From the NCBI GenBank assembly GCA_046296435.1, contig JBKBLI010000009.1:1-64000 (forward strand): 64,000 nt of DNA. The letters run 5' to 3'. This document shows positions 34,048 through 42,397 of this stretch, piece by piece (position 1 is the first letter of the stretch; the number at the start of each line of letters is the position of its first letter). The position numbers and the translations under genes are program-made. The notes beneath the pieces are model-generated. The model was not told the DNA's origin. It saw only the letters and a program-made list of their open reading frames with translations, and made no database searches. The DNA is from M3007 sp046296435. GTDB lineage: Bacteria; Bacteroidota; Bacteroidia; Chitinophagales; Saprospiraceae.

Positions 34048-34782
34048 TCAATTTCCTTTCTGCGGACGCGATCCGGACTGCAATTGTCCGCCCTGAGGGG
34101 CCGTCAGGCTACCCGAGCCGCTTGCAGGAGGGGCCGTCAACGAACCGGGGCCTGATGCGGCTCCGGAAGCGCGCGGGGCCGGCGCCCCTGGCGCAGGCGC
34201 GCTACCCGAACCCGGCATAGCAGACCCCGTTCCGGCTGCCGCGCCCGGGTCGCTTGTCTGGTTCTGAACATCTCGCGGCGCCTGGCGCAGGGCTTCTTCA
34301 GCCTCAGCGGCGCGCGCACTCAATCTTTCCAGAACGATCGCCCCCACGCTGTCGGTACGTTGGATGGCTCTTTCGACGCGTTCGCCGAATATGCTTAGCT
34401 CCGCATGTCTCGCCTCCGCCTCTTCTTTTGACATTCTGCCCGCCTTGTACTCTGCGTTGATTCGGTCTAATTCGGCCATTACCTTCTGGTATTCTTTGGC
34501 AATAGCCTCATACCGATCGGCCACCTGACGCGCGCGCTGGGCCGCTTCCATACTCTCTACATCCAAACCGCTTTGCGACCCTACAAACTGCTCTACGACT
34601 TTTAACTTGGTTTGGATCTCGGAAGAAAAACTCTGGGCTTTGGCGCTCATTTCTTGAGCAGGGGCCTCTAATTTTTGCTTTTCCTCTTCAATCTGCTGGA
34701 CAAGCGCCTGATCTGCTTTGTTGCCGCACGAAAGCGCGAGCCATACGAAAGCGAAAAAAAATGTGGTGTTTACGATACGCAT
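34048..34782 (-). CDS. Coiled-coil lipoprotein with low-complexity tail
   Basis: 244 residues. The signal FFFAFVWLALSCGNKADQA has a lipobox with Cys about residue 19. Residues ~25-165 are a charged helical coiled coil (QQIEEEKQKLEAPAQEMSAK; AELDRINAEYKAGRMSKEEA). The last ~75 residues are Ala/Gly/Pro/Ser-rich and contain GSLTAP twice, like a flexible spacer across peptidoglycan or at the surface. No family is recognised. It lies upstream of the adhesin operon on the same strand, but that operon has its own promoter, so shared function is only possible. Confidence 0.65.
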   Translation of the reverse strand: MRIVNTTFFFAFVWLALSCGNKADQALVQQIEEEKQKLEAPAQEMSAKAQSFSSEIQTKLKVVEQFVGSQSGLDVESMEAAQRARQVADRYEAIAKEYQKVMAELDRINAEYKAGRMSKEEAEARHAELSIFGERVERAIQRTDSVGAIVLERLSARAAEAEEALRQAPRDVQNQTSDPGAAAGTGSAMPGSGSAPAPGAPAPRASGAASGPGSLTAPPASGSGSLTAPQGGQLQSGSRPQKGN

Positions 34783-35303
34783 TTTCGAAAAAATTTAGTC
34801 AAAATGATATGGTTTGGCTCTCGGGAGGCCATATATTCGTTGTTTGACATGCAAAGTGGCCATGGTCATGCGGAAGCGAAATGGATCTCGCAGTTTTTTA
34901 AAGCCTTAGCGCTTTTTTCTGCATTCGGGCCGCGTTTTTTTCGCAGAACCTAGCAACCGCCGCACGATGGGGCCAACGGACCAAGCTGTGCTTTCGCATC
35001 CCGCCCGTTTTTTTCTTTTGCCGAAAAAAGCCAATTCCGGACGCAGCCAGGCGCAATTTCCTCAATCGGCGGCTCGATTTTTTGAACAAAAAAAAGAACT
35101 TAGGCAGGCCGAAGACGTTCAACTTTTGCAAAAAAATTGAGCGCAGTCGACTTTTTTCAAAAAAAACTACATCGCAAAGGTATTTCTACGCAACCAACAA
35201 GACGCGCATATTTTTACAATTGTCGCCTGAGTCGAATTTTTGCCCTACTTTTGCCAGCGCAAATGCAGTTTCCTTTTTTCTCAAAAAATAAGCGGCCTCA
35301 GCG
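34783..35303. other. A/T-tract-rich gene-free island between divergent promoters
   Basis: 520 bases with no convincing gene. It contains at least eight T6 or A6+ tracts, including T6-C-A8 (35152-35166), TTTTTTGAACAAAAAAAA (near 35075) and TTTTTTCTCAAAAAA (near 35274). A minus-strand TACCTTTG (35175-35182) and a plus-strand TACTTTTG (35246-35253) diverge; neither has a TTG at exactly 19 bases. Transcription leftward would give the lipoprotein gene a leader of nearly 400 bases or produce a separate RNA. A 77-codon minus-strand frame (34898-35131) is highly basic and not convincing. Confidence 0.5.
35246..35253 (+). promoter_or_regulatory. -7 box for pyrR-pyrB
   Basis: TACTTTTG fits TAnnTTTG and lies 50 bases before the pyrR start. 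A TTG at 35220-35222 is spaced 23 bases, wider than consensus. No PyrR-type attenuator hairpin with T-run is seen between box and start. Confidence 0.5.
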
Positions 35304-35861
35304 GTGAATGCAGGAAAACTGATCCTCGAAAAAGAGCGCCTGCGCCTGACCATCGAACGCCTGTGCTGTCAGGTGGTTGAAGACTGGGCGGATCCGGACG
35401 AGTGGCGTATCGTTGGCATACAGCCCAGGGGCGTTCCTTTGGCCAACCGCATACACCGCCGCCTATGCGAGTTGTGCGATGGTCGTCCCATCCCTTACGG
35501 CAAGTTGGATATCACATTTTACCGCGACGACTTTCGGATGCACGATAAGCCCCTGACTGCCTACCCCAACGAAATGGACTTTTTGGTAGCCGACAAAAAG
35601 GTGCTGTTCGTGGACGATGTGCTCTACACCGGACGCACCATACAGGCCGCGCTGGCCGCGCTCCAACACTACGGCCGCCCCAAGGCGGTAGAACTGCTGG
35701 TGCTGGTGGACAGGCGCTTCAACCGTCACCTGCCCATACAGCCCGATTTTACGGGTATTGCCGTGGACGCCCTCGACGATGCCTACGTCAAGGTCAAATG
35801 GGAGGAAACGCACGGAGAAGATAGCGTGATTCTTTACGAGGCCAAACACAAAGAAGCATGA
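35304..35861 (+). CDS. pyrR: PyrR: pyrimidine regulator / uracil phosphoribosyltransferase
   Basis: 185 residues, starting with GTG at 35304 (the nearby ATG is in another frame). The PRPP-binding loop VLFVDDVLYTGRTIQAALAA (about residues 99-118) is the PyrR/type I PRTase signature; RIVGIQPRGVPLANRIHRRL and KLDITFYRDDF also fit PyrR. In Bacillus, PyrR binds pyr mRNA to cause attenuation and also makes UMP from uracil. No attenuator is visible here, so the salvage activity may be the main role; this is inference. Its stop overlaps the pyrB start (ATGA), so the two are translationally coupled. Confidence 0.93.
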   Translation: MNAGKLILEKERLRLTIERLCCQVVEDWADPDEWRIVGIQPRGVPLANRIHRRLCELCDGRPIPYGKLDITFYRDDFRMHDKPLTAYPNEMDFLVADKKVLFVDDVLYTGRTIQAALAALQHYGRPKAVELLVLVDRRFNRHLPIQPDFTGIAVDALDDAYVKVKWEETHGEDSVILYEAKHKEA

Positions 35862-36775
35862 ACAAACACCTCCTCGGTATCAAAGACCTGCAAGAAGAAG
35901 ACATTCAATTGATCTTCGAAACAGCGGACAACTTCAAAGAGGTGATCAACCGCCCGATCAAAAAGGTGCCCAGTCTTCGGGATATTACAGTAGCCAATCT
36001 TTTTTTTGAAAATAGCACCCGCACACGTATTTCGTTCGAGTTGGCCGAGCGCCGTCTGAGCGCCGATGTGGTCAACTTCGCAGCTTCAGGCTCAAGCGTA
36101 AGCAAGGGCGAAACCCTGCTTGACACGGTCAACAACATCTTGGCCATGAAGGTCGATATGGTCGTGATGCGCCACCCCGCTCCGGGCGCTTGCGTTTATT
36201 TGGCTGAGCGTATCGACGCCAATATCATCAACGCCGGCGACGGCTCGCATGAGCACCCTACGCAGGCGTTACTCGACGCTTATTCGCTGCGCGAGCGCAT
36301 GGGAGACCTGCGGGGCAAAAACATAGCTATCATCGGCGATATCATGCACGGACGCGTCGCTCTGAGCAATGTGCTGTGCCTCCAAAAGCTGGGGGCCAAG
36401 GTACGGGTATGCGGCCCGCCTACGCTCATCCCCAAGCACTATGCAGCCTTGGGCGTAGAGGTGAGCTATGACCTACGCGACACCCTGCGTTGGTGCGACG
36501 CCGTCAATGTGCTGCGCATACAATTGGAACGTCAGAATATTCGTTTAATTCCCAGCTTGAGAGAATATCATCTCTACTATGGGATCGACGGAGACTTGTT
36601 GCGAGAGCTTGATCGGCCCATCGTGCTGTTGCACCCCGGGCCGATCAATCGCGGCGTGGAACTCAGCAGCGACGCCGCCGACGGCCCGCACAACATCATC
36701 CTCCAACAGGTTGAGAACGGGGTGGCTATACGCATGGCTGTCCTGTATCTGTTGGCGCAAAAACGCGGCGCCTGA
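35858..36775 (+). CDS. pyrB: Aspartate carbamoyltransferase catalytic subunit
   Basis: Condenses carbamoyl phosphate with aspartate in pyrimidine synthesis. 305 residues, normal. The carbamoyl-phosphate motif FFENSTRTRISFELAERRLS (about residue 48) is exact, with VVMRHPAPGACVYLAE, NAGDGSHEHPTQALLDAYSL (about 127), IIGDIMHGRVALSNVL and the C-terminal VLLHPGPINRGVELSSDAAD. It overlaps pyrR by 4 bases. No regulatory pyrI follows: 222 non-coding bases separate it from rpe. The class without PyrI is therefore likely, with control through PyrR or substrate supply. Confidence 0.96.
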   Translation: MNKHLLGIKDLQEEDIQLIFETADNFKEVINRPIKKVPSLRDITVANLFFENSTRTRISFELAERRLSADVVNFAASGSSVSKGETLLDTVNNILAMKVDMVVMRHPAPGACVYLAERIDANIINAGDGSHEHPTQALLDAYSLRERMGDLRGKNIAIIGDIMHGRVALSNVLCLQKLGAKVRVCGPPTLIPKHYAALGVEVSYDLRDTLRWCDAVNVLRIQLERQNIRLIPSLREYHLYYGIDGDLLRELDRPIVLLHPGPINRGVELSSDAADGPHNIILQQVENGVAIRMAVLYLLAQKRGA

Positions 36776-36997
36776 AGCGGCATGCCGCGGAGCGGTGTAA
36801 AGAAAACACGCGCATTGGCAAGCGTCCGGGTCAGTAGGCGGGCAAGAGCCGCGGGCAGGCCCATGGTCACATGTTTTGCTCTCCGGCATCTGTAATAAAG
36901 GCCGGGAAAGCGTCTGGACGGGTTTCCTGTCGGAGCCATGGCGACTTGACATCATGACGAACATTAGCGTTCATTCACTTTTTTCAAAAAAAAATAC

Positions 36998-37669
36998 ATG
37001 CGCAAACACCTGATCGCCCCATCGATGTTGGCCGCCGATTTCAGTCGTCTGGCCGCCGAAATTGAGATGGTCAACCAGAGCGAGGCCGACTGGTTCCACC
37101 TCGATGTGATGGATGGGCGTTTTGTTCCTAACATTACTTTCGGCCAGTTCGTCATCGAAGCCATGGCCCGACACACGCGCAAGCCGCTGGACGTCCACCT
37201 GATGATTGTAGAGCCGGAGCGCTACGTAGAGTCGTTTCGAAAAGCGGGGGCCGATGTGATTACGGTGCACTACGAAGCCTGTCCCAACCTGCACCGCACC
37301 ATCTATCAGATCAAAGAGTTCGGGGCAAAGGCGGGTGTGGCCATCAATCCGCATACGCCCGTCGAGGCCCTTTGCGAGGTGATTGAGGATGTAGATTTGG
37401 TATGCGTCATGGGCGTGAACCCCGGATTCGGAGGACAGAAGTTTATCTACCGCACGCTGGATAAAACCCGACGGCTACGCGACCTCATCGACGAGCGCAA
37501 CGCCGCGGCTCTGATCGAAATAGACGGCGGCGTGGGCCTGCAAAATGCCGAACGCCTTCTTCAAGCCGGCGCCGACGTGTTGGTAGCGGGCAGCAGCGTG
37601 TTCGGGGCCTCAGACCCTACGGCGGCCATTGCGCAACTCAAGGCGTTCCACAGCGTATTTGATATTTGA
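36998..37669 (+). CDS. rpe: Ribulose-phosphate 3-epimerase
   Basis: Interconverts ribulose-5-phosphate and xylulose-5-phosphate in the pentose phosphate pathway. 223 residues. Family motifs are APSMLAADFSRLAAEIEMV, WFHLDVMDGRFVPNITFG (about residue 31), LDVHLMIVEPERYVESF, VMGVNPGFGGQKFI (about 139) and IEIDGGVGLQNAERL with VAGSSVFG. Metal ligands (H and D in HLDVMDG, H in DVHLM, D in EIDGG) are present. It is the first of four closely spaced genes and is preceded by a T6-C-A tract a few bases before the ATG. The 222 bases before it show nothing else. Confidence 0.96.
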   Translation: MRKHLIAPSMLAADFSRLAAEIEMVNQSEADWFHLDVMDGRFVPNITFGQFVIEAMARHTRKPLDVHLMIVEPERYVESFRKAGADVITVHYEACPNLHRTIYQIKEFGAKAGVAINPHTPVEALCEVIEDVDLVCVMGVNPGFGGQKFIYRTLDKTRRLRDLIDERNAAALIEIDGGVGLQNAERLLQAGADVLVAGSSVFGASDPTAAIAQLKAFHSVFDI

Positions 37670-37673
37670 GGGC

Positions 37674-39269
37674 ATGAAGCAGATTGATCGCCTTTTGCTG
37701 GGCAGTTTTCTGGGGCCCTTTGCGATATCGTTTGGCATTGCGCTGTTTGTGTTGGTGATGCAATTCCTGTGGGTCTATATCGACGACATCGCCGGCAAGG
37801 GGATCAGCATTTTTCTTTTGGCGGAGTTGATCGGTTATTTGTCTGTTTCGACCTTTCCGATGGCGCTGCCCATAGCGGTGTTGCTCTCCTCGGTCATGGT
37901 AACCGGCAATCTGGCCGAGCGCTATGAGCTTTCGAGCTTCAAATCGGCGGGCGTTTCGCTGCTGCGCATCATGAGAAGTTTGGTCATCGCTTCGGCGATG
38001 ATTGCCATTTTTTCGTATGTCTGTTCGGACTTTCTGATTCCCAAGGCCAACCTCCAATTCAAGTCCCGCTTGTACGACATCCGCAAACAGAAACCCGCGC
38101 TGGCCGTCGAACCCGGTATCTTCAACGAGGATTTCAGGCAGTTTGTGATGCGCGTCGGACGCAAAGACCGAAAGGGCGACGGCATCAGCGAGATATTGAT
38201 CGAAGACAACTCGCAGATCGGCAACGTCCGCTTCAATCAAATCCTTGCGGACAGCGGTCGCATGTTCACTGCCCGCGACAAGCGATACTTTGTGATGGAA
38301 CTATACAACGGCATGCAGTACCAGGAACCCGCCAGCGGGGCATCCGGCAATGCTTCGAGCCGCTATCCTTTTGTGCGCACCAAATTCAAAACCTGGACAA
38401 AGGTCTGGGACCTGGGCGAATTCGAGATGAACCGCACGGACGAAGAGCGATTCAAAGGACAGCGGGTAACCCTTTCTATGGCCCAATTGCGGGACTACAT
38501 GGACTCTTTGGGGCGCGACATATCGACCACCAAGCAGGCCCTGGCCGACGATCTGCTGACCAATGTGCGCAAAAAGCCCCAGCCGCCGCCCGCTTCTGAA
38601 TTGCGCCTTCAGGATTCGCTGCGGCGCGCGCTTGTTGAAAAAGTTCGGCGCTCGCAGCAAGCGCCGGCGAACGCCGATCTCGGGCTTCCCCACGCGCCCC
38701 AAGGCCCGGATCTGCCACGGCAACGCGCACCCTACATCGACGCCGGCTCTGAGGACTTTTTAGGCAGTTTTCAGGCGGAGTATCACGCTGCGCTGCGTCG
38801 CGAAGCATCCAACCGCCTGCGCACAGCGCTCATCAGCTTGGAGACGCGCGCCTCGCAGGCTGAATCCCGCCGATTAGACTATGTCAAGACGGGATACGAG
38901 TTGTACTCCAAGTATAGCTTTGCGCTGGTCTGTGTGATATTCATGTTCATAGGCGCGCCGATGGGCGCTTTGATTCGCAAGGGTGGATTTGGATACCCGA
39001 TCTTGGTGTCCATCATATTTTTCGTGACCTTCGTGATGCTGGCCATCACCTGCAAGAAATTGGCCGAACTCTACATCCTCCCGCCTTTTTGGGCGGCCAT
39101 GACGCCCTGCCTGGCACTGTTGCCAATCAGCGCTTTGGTAACCTTCAAGGCCATGAACGACTCCAACTTGTTCAGCACCGAACGCATCGATGCGCTGCTG
39201 ACCCGGCTCAGACAATGGCTGGAGCGCAAGTTCAAACTACATTCCACCCATACAGATACGCTTGACTGA
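37674..39269 (+). CDS. LptF/LptG family permease (YjgP/YjgQ)
   Basis: 531 residues from the ATG at 37674, 4 bases after rpe stops. The start MKQIDRLLLGSFLGPFAISF leads into three N-terminal membrane helices and YLSVSTFPMALPIAVLLSSV, with ERYELSSFKSAGVSLLRIM being the LptF/LptG coupling-helix signature. A periplasmic beta domain (about 140-380) carries a long low-complexity insert. Three helices close the protein (FALVCVIFMFIGAPMGALIR). LptF/G with LptB extract LPS from the inner membrane in the Lpt export bridge. The family is certain, but F and G cannot be distinguished. It overlaps the PAP2 gene by one base. Confidence 0.9.
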   Translation: MKQIDRLLLGSFLGPFAISFGIALFVLVMQFLWVYIDDIAGKGISIFLLAELIGYLSVSTFPMALPIAVLLSSVMVTGNLAERYELSSFKSAGVSLLRIMRSLVIASAMIAIFSYVCSDFLIPKANLQFKSRLYDIRKQKPALAVEPGIFNEDFRQFVMRVGRKDRKGDGISEILIEDNSQIGNVRFNQILADSGRMFTARDKRYFVMELYNGMQYQEPASGASGNASSRYPFVRTKFKTWTKVWDLGEFEMNRTDEERFKGQRVTLSMAQLRDYMDSLGRDISTTKQALADDLLTNVRKKPQPPPASELRLQDSLRRALVEKVRRSQQAPANADLGLPHAPQGPDLPRQRAPYIDAGSEDFLGSFQAEYHAALRREASNRLRTALISLETRASQAESRRLDYVKTGYELYSKYSFALVCVIFMFIGAPMGALIRKGGFGYPILVSIIFFVTFVMLAITCKKLAELYILPPFWAAMTPCLALLPISALVTFKAMNDSNLFSTERIDALLTRLRQWLERKFKLHSTHTDTLD

Positions 39270-39985
39270 TGCGACTCGACCGCTCTTTCCTCCCATTCGC
39301 AACCCCGGTGCTGTTTTACTTTTTGTGCGGCGCGGCGCTGCTGCTCATGCTGCCTTACGGCGCCGAGATATTGTACTTCAACACCTGGCGGACGCCGGCG
39401 GCGGCGGCGGTTTTCGCCGCTTTGACCAGGTTGGGCGAAGCCTGGGCCTATGCGGCGGCGGCTGTAGCGCTGCTGTGGCTCAGACGATACAAACAGGCGG
39501 CCTACGTCGTGACGACCGGTCTGTTGGTCCTGCCGTNNNNNNNNNNNNNNNNNNNNNNNNNNNNNNNNNNNNNNNNNNNNNNNNNNNNNNNNNNNNNNNN
39601 NNNNNNNNNNNNNNNNNNNNNNNNNNNNNNNNNNNTGGCTTTTGGGCTGAAGGATTGGTTTGCCGTTCCGCGCCCGGTGACGTATTTCGAAATGATCGGG
39701 CAATCCGATTTGTTGGTCAAGCCGCCGGGCGTGCAGGTTTATGCGGGGATGACCAGCTTTCCGTCGGGGCACACGTTTGCTGCATTTGGGCTTTATACCG
39801 CGCTCGCGCTCATCACTCCTCGCCCCTATCGCCGCCTGGGCGCGCTGTGGGCCATGTTGGCCATTGCGGTGGCTCTGACCCGGATTTTTCTGGCCCACCA
39901 CTTTGTCGCTGACGTACTTTTCGGGGCGGTGCTGGGCATTTCGTTGGCCTACGGCCTATGGCTGTTGTTCAGACGCTATTTTTGA
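39269..39985 (+). CDS. PAP2-family membrane phosphatase (interrupted by an N run)
   Basis: 238 residues as assembled, about 205 if the N run is spurious. All three PAP2 motifs are visible: K-x6-RP in KDWFAVPRP, PSGHTFAAF, and R-x5-H-x3-D in LTRIFLAHHFVADV. Multiple membrane helices suit a lipid phosphatase of undecaprenyl pyrophosphate, phosphatidate or lipid A. Removing the 99 N joins VLP to LAFGLKDW in frame, giving a continuous helix before the first motif. The ATG overlaps the permease stop by one base and the next gene starts 2 bases after its stop, so the operon links it to envelope lipid handling. Confidence 0.85.
   Translation: MRLDRSFLPFATPVLFYFLCGAALLLMLPYGAEILYFNTWRTPAAAAVFAALTRLGEAWAYAAAAVALLWLRRYKQAAYVVTTGLLVLPXXXXXXXXXXXXXXXXXXXXXXXXXXXXXXXXXXAFGLKDWFAVPRPVTYFEMIGQSDLLVKPPGVQVYAGMTSFPSGHTFAAFGLYTALALITPRPYRRLGALWAMLAIAVALTRIFLAHHFVADVLFGAVLGISLAYGLWLLFRRYF
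39537..39635. other. Assembly gap, 99 N
   Basis: Run of N inside the PAP2 gene. The flanking codons join in frame with no missing base (CCG T + TG GCT), so the real gap may be zero. Confidence 0.9.
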
Positions 39986-39987
39986 CT

Positions 39988-41271
39988 ATGAAAAAATTCT
40001 TTTTTTACGCCCTGGTTTTGGCGCTAACGGCGCATTGCACCCCGCGACGCGCCCCCGCGCCCCCGCGCCCCGGGCCCTCGCGCCCGCTCCCGGGACGTCC
40101 CTTGCCCAGCGACACTATACGCTGGACCAAACCCACAGGCGAAAAACCGCCCATAGGCGAACCGGGCAGCGGCAAGCCCGGAGCGCCCACAGGCAGCGGC
40201 GCCACCTTTCAGATCGGACTCCTTTTGCCTTTTGGGAGTATCGACCCCGGCGAGGTGGCTTCGCGCAACATTCCGGCTTTACAATTTTACGCCGGAGCGC
40301 GGTTGGCACTGGAAAAAATTGTCGCCGAGGGCCGTATCAATATTGTAGCCGACGTTTGGGATACGGGCCTCACGGACGAGTCTTTCAATCGCCTGCTGGC
40401 CAATCCGCGCGTCGGCAGAGCGCAAGCTTATATCGGACCGTTCAGACCCTCGCAGGTGCGCGCTTTGGCCGAAATCACCCGCGCCAAGCGTCAGATCATC
40501 GTGTCGCCCGAAGTCTCCACGCCAGATCTGACACGCAACGATCCGGACTTCATCCAGATGACGCCCACCTTGAAAGCGTACTGCGAGGCGGTCGCCCTGC
40601 ACGCGTTGCAGACCCACTCTCCCGACCAAATTGTATTGGTCCACAAAAGCAAGGAATCCGAGCGCGCCGAGTATTGCCAACAAGCGGCCCGACAAAAAAC
40701 CGGAGGCCGCAGCCTACGCACGCTGTCTGTACCCGACAACGCGGCCAACTTTGAAAAAGTAGATCTCAGGTCTGCCCTGAGTCCGGGCAAAAGCACGGCA
40801 TTTATCGTACCTGCCTGGTCGCAGGACTACGTAGCGTCCTTTTTGGCCAAATTAACGGCCGTCAAAGGCGGCAGCCAGGTCGTGGTGTACGGTATGCCCC
40901 AGTGGCGCCAATTTGAGCAAATCGAGGATGACTACTTTCGCAATCTGCAAGTGCGCCTGCCTATAGCCGCAGCCATTCGGTACGAGGATGCGCAGACGAG
41001 GGATTTTCAGAAAAGATTTTTTGAGACCTACGGAACCATTCCCGACGACGACGCGTTTAACGGCTACGATTCAGCGTTGTTCCTTGGCGAAATGCTCCGC
41101 AAGCACGGACTGGGCTTCACCGAAAAACTCGCAACCGAAAGTTTTAAGGGGCTGCGCGGCACATACTGCTTCAGACCGGTTGGCATGGGCCCAGATCGAG
41201 CCGGCAAGGCAGATTATTGGGAAAACATCCAGGTGCAGGTCCTGCGCTTCGGTCCCAAAGGCTGGGAGTAG
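39988..41271 (+). CDS. Periplasmic-binding-fold lipoprotein (ABC substrate-binding-like)
   Basis: 427 residues from the ATG at 39988. The signal FFYALVLALTAHCTPRRA has a lipobox Cys about residue 16, followed by a ~60-residue Pro/Arg/Gly linker. From FQIGLLLPFGS onward it has the type 1 periplasmic-binding fold (Leu/Ile/Val receptor-like): ALQFYAGARLALEKIV, AYIGPFRPSQVRALAEIT, QIIVSPEVSTPDL and a C-terminal FNGYDSALFLGEMLRKHGLG. No ABC permease or ATPase is nearby. In Bacteroidota such lipoproteins are often orphan, so import is uncertain and a sensory or envelope role is possible. Last gene of the rpe-lptF/G-PAP2 run. Confidence 0.78.
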   Translation: MKKFFFYALVLALTAHCTPRRAPAPPRPGPSRPLPGRPLPSDTIRWTKPTGEKPPIGEPGSGKPGAPTGSGATFQIGLLLPFGSIDPGEVASRNIPALQFYAGARLALEKIVAEGRINIVADVWDTGLTDESFNRLLANPRVGRAQAYIGPFRPSQVRALAEITRAKRQIIVSPEVSTPDLTRNDPDFIQMTPTLKAYCEAVALHALQTHSPDQIVLVHKSKESERAEYCQQAARQKTGGRSLRTLSVPDNAANFEKVDLRSALSPGKSTAFIVPAWSQDYVASFLAKLTAVKGGSQVVVYGMPQWRQFEQIEDDYFRNLQVRLPIAAAIRYEDAQTRDFQKRFFETYGTIPDDDAFNGYDSALFLGEMLRKHGLGFTEKLATESFKGLRGTYCFRPVGMGPDRAGKADYWENIQVQVLRFGPKGWE

Positions 41272-41388
41272 CCTGCCAATTTGCGCAAGGGCCAAATGCG
41301 GCGACGCGACCGGCGCGGATGTGCGGTTGAGGGTCTGCCCGATACATAACGTCTGATTTTTCACCCGATCTATACAAATAAAGCTCGC

Positions 41389-42165
41389 ATGCAGCACAAA
41401 CTTGAGGCTTTTGGCCGACTCCTGCGCATCATGGACGAATTGCGCGAACAATGCCCCTGGGACCGTAAGCAAACCATGGAGTCGCTTCGCAACCTGACCA
41501 TCGAAGAAACCTACGAATTGGCCGACGCCATCCTGTCGGGCGACATGAAGGACATCCGGGAGGAAATCGGCGACCTCCTGCTGCATATGGTCTTCTACGC
41601 CCGCATCGCCTCTGAACAGGGCGCTTTCGATATCGCCGACGCCATTCACGCCGTATGCGACAAGCTGGTGGCCCGCCACCCGCACATATACGGCGACGTA
41701 CAGGTGCGCGATGCAGAGGATGTGAAAAAAAACTGGGAACAACTCAAGCTCCAAGAAGGCAAAAAATCGCTGCTTGCCGGCGTGCCCAACAGCCTGCCTG
41801 CAATCGTGAAGAGTTACCGCATGCAGGAAAAAACGGCCCAAGTGGGCTTCGACTGGAGCGTCACGGAAGATGCCTGGGCCAAAGTGGAAGAAGAATTGGC
41901 CGAACTGCAAGATAATATCCGCAACAACGCGCCAAAGGATATGATTGAGGACGAGTTTGGCGACGTGCTTTTTGCGTTGGTCAACTATTCCCGATTTGTC
42001 GGGATCGACCCCGAAACTGCCCTTGAACGCAGCAATCGCAAATTCAAATCCCGCTTTGAATATATAGAAAGCCAGGCGCCGCGTCCGCTGCGAGACATGA
42101 GCCTTGAGGAAATGGACGCGCTGTGGAATGAAGCCAAGCGCAAAGAGCGCGGGGAAATCGCTTAG
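41389..42165 (+). CDS. mazG: MazG nucleoside triphosphate pyrophosphohydrolase
   Basis: House-cleaning enzyme that hydrolyses (d)NTPs to monophosphates and pyrophosphate. 258 residues, the standard tandem-domain length. The first MazG domain has REQCPWDRKQTMESLRNLTI, EETYELADAI and REEIGDLLLHMVFYARIA. The second has EELAELQDNI and EDEFGDVLFALVNYSRFVGI. The E-x-x-E and E-x-x-D metal motifs are present in both. It is separated by about 117 bases from the upstream gene and ends before a bidirectional terminator shared with the SPFH gene. Confidence 0.95.
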   Translation: MQHKLEAFGRLLRIMDELREQCPWDRKQTMESLRNLTIEETYELADAILSGDMKDIREEIGDLLLHMVFYARIASEQGAFDIADAIHAVCDKLVARHPHIYGDVQVRDAEDVKKNWEQLKLQEGKKSLLAGVPNSLPAIVKSYRMQEKTAQVGFDWSVTEDAWAKVEEELAELQDNIRNNAPKDMIEDEFGDVLFALVNYSRFVGIDPETALERSNRKFKSRFEYIESQAPRPLRDMSLEEMDALWNEAKRKERGEIA

Positions 42166-42321
42166 CGCGGCATGATTTTTTGCGGCGCAGGGGAAGACGC
42201 GCCCACACGGATTTTGCCCAAACAGCAGTTGCGCGTTCTGCCTTCTCTTTTGCTAAAAATACCCGCTTCTCTTTTTAGCGCCGCCCACCCAAACTTGCGG
42301 CGCCTTCGGCTCCATCACAAA

Positions 42322-42353
42322 AAAAAGCCGACCATTGCGGCCGGCTTTTTCTT
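42322..42353. terminator. Bidirectional terminator, mazG / SPFH gene
   Basis: AAAAAGCCG (42322-42330) pairs with CGGCTTTTT (42342-42350), with further partial pairing inside. A-runs on one side and T-runs on the other let it work for both convergent genes. Confidence 0.8.
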
Positions 42354-42397
42354 TGAACATTATCTGCTTATGCGTATGTATCTTGGGCGGATTGGGC

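Noticed and set aside
34898..35131. 77-codon minus-strand frame with an ATG 44 bases after a TACCTTTG box
   Set aside because: Very basic, low-complexity Lys/Arg/Phe runs produced by A/T tracts; no domain and no convincing initiation context.
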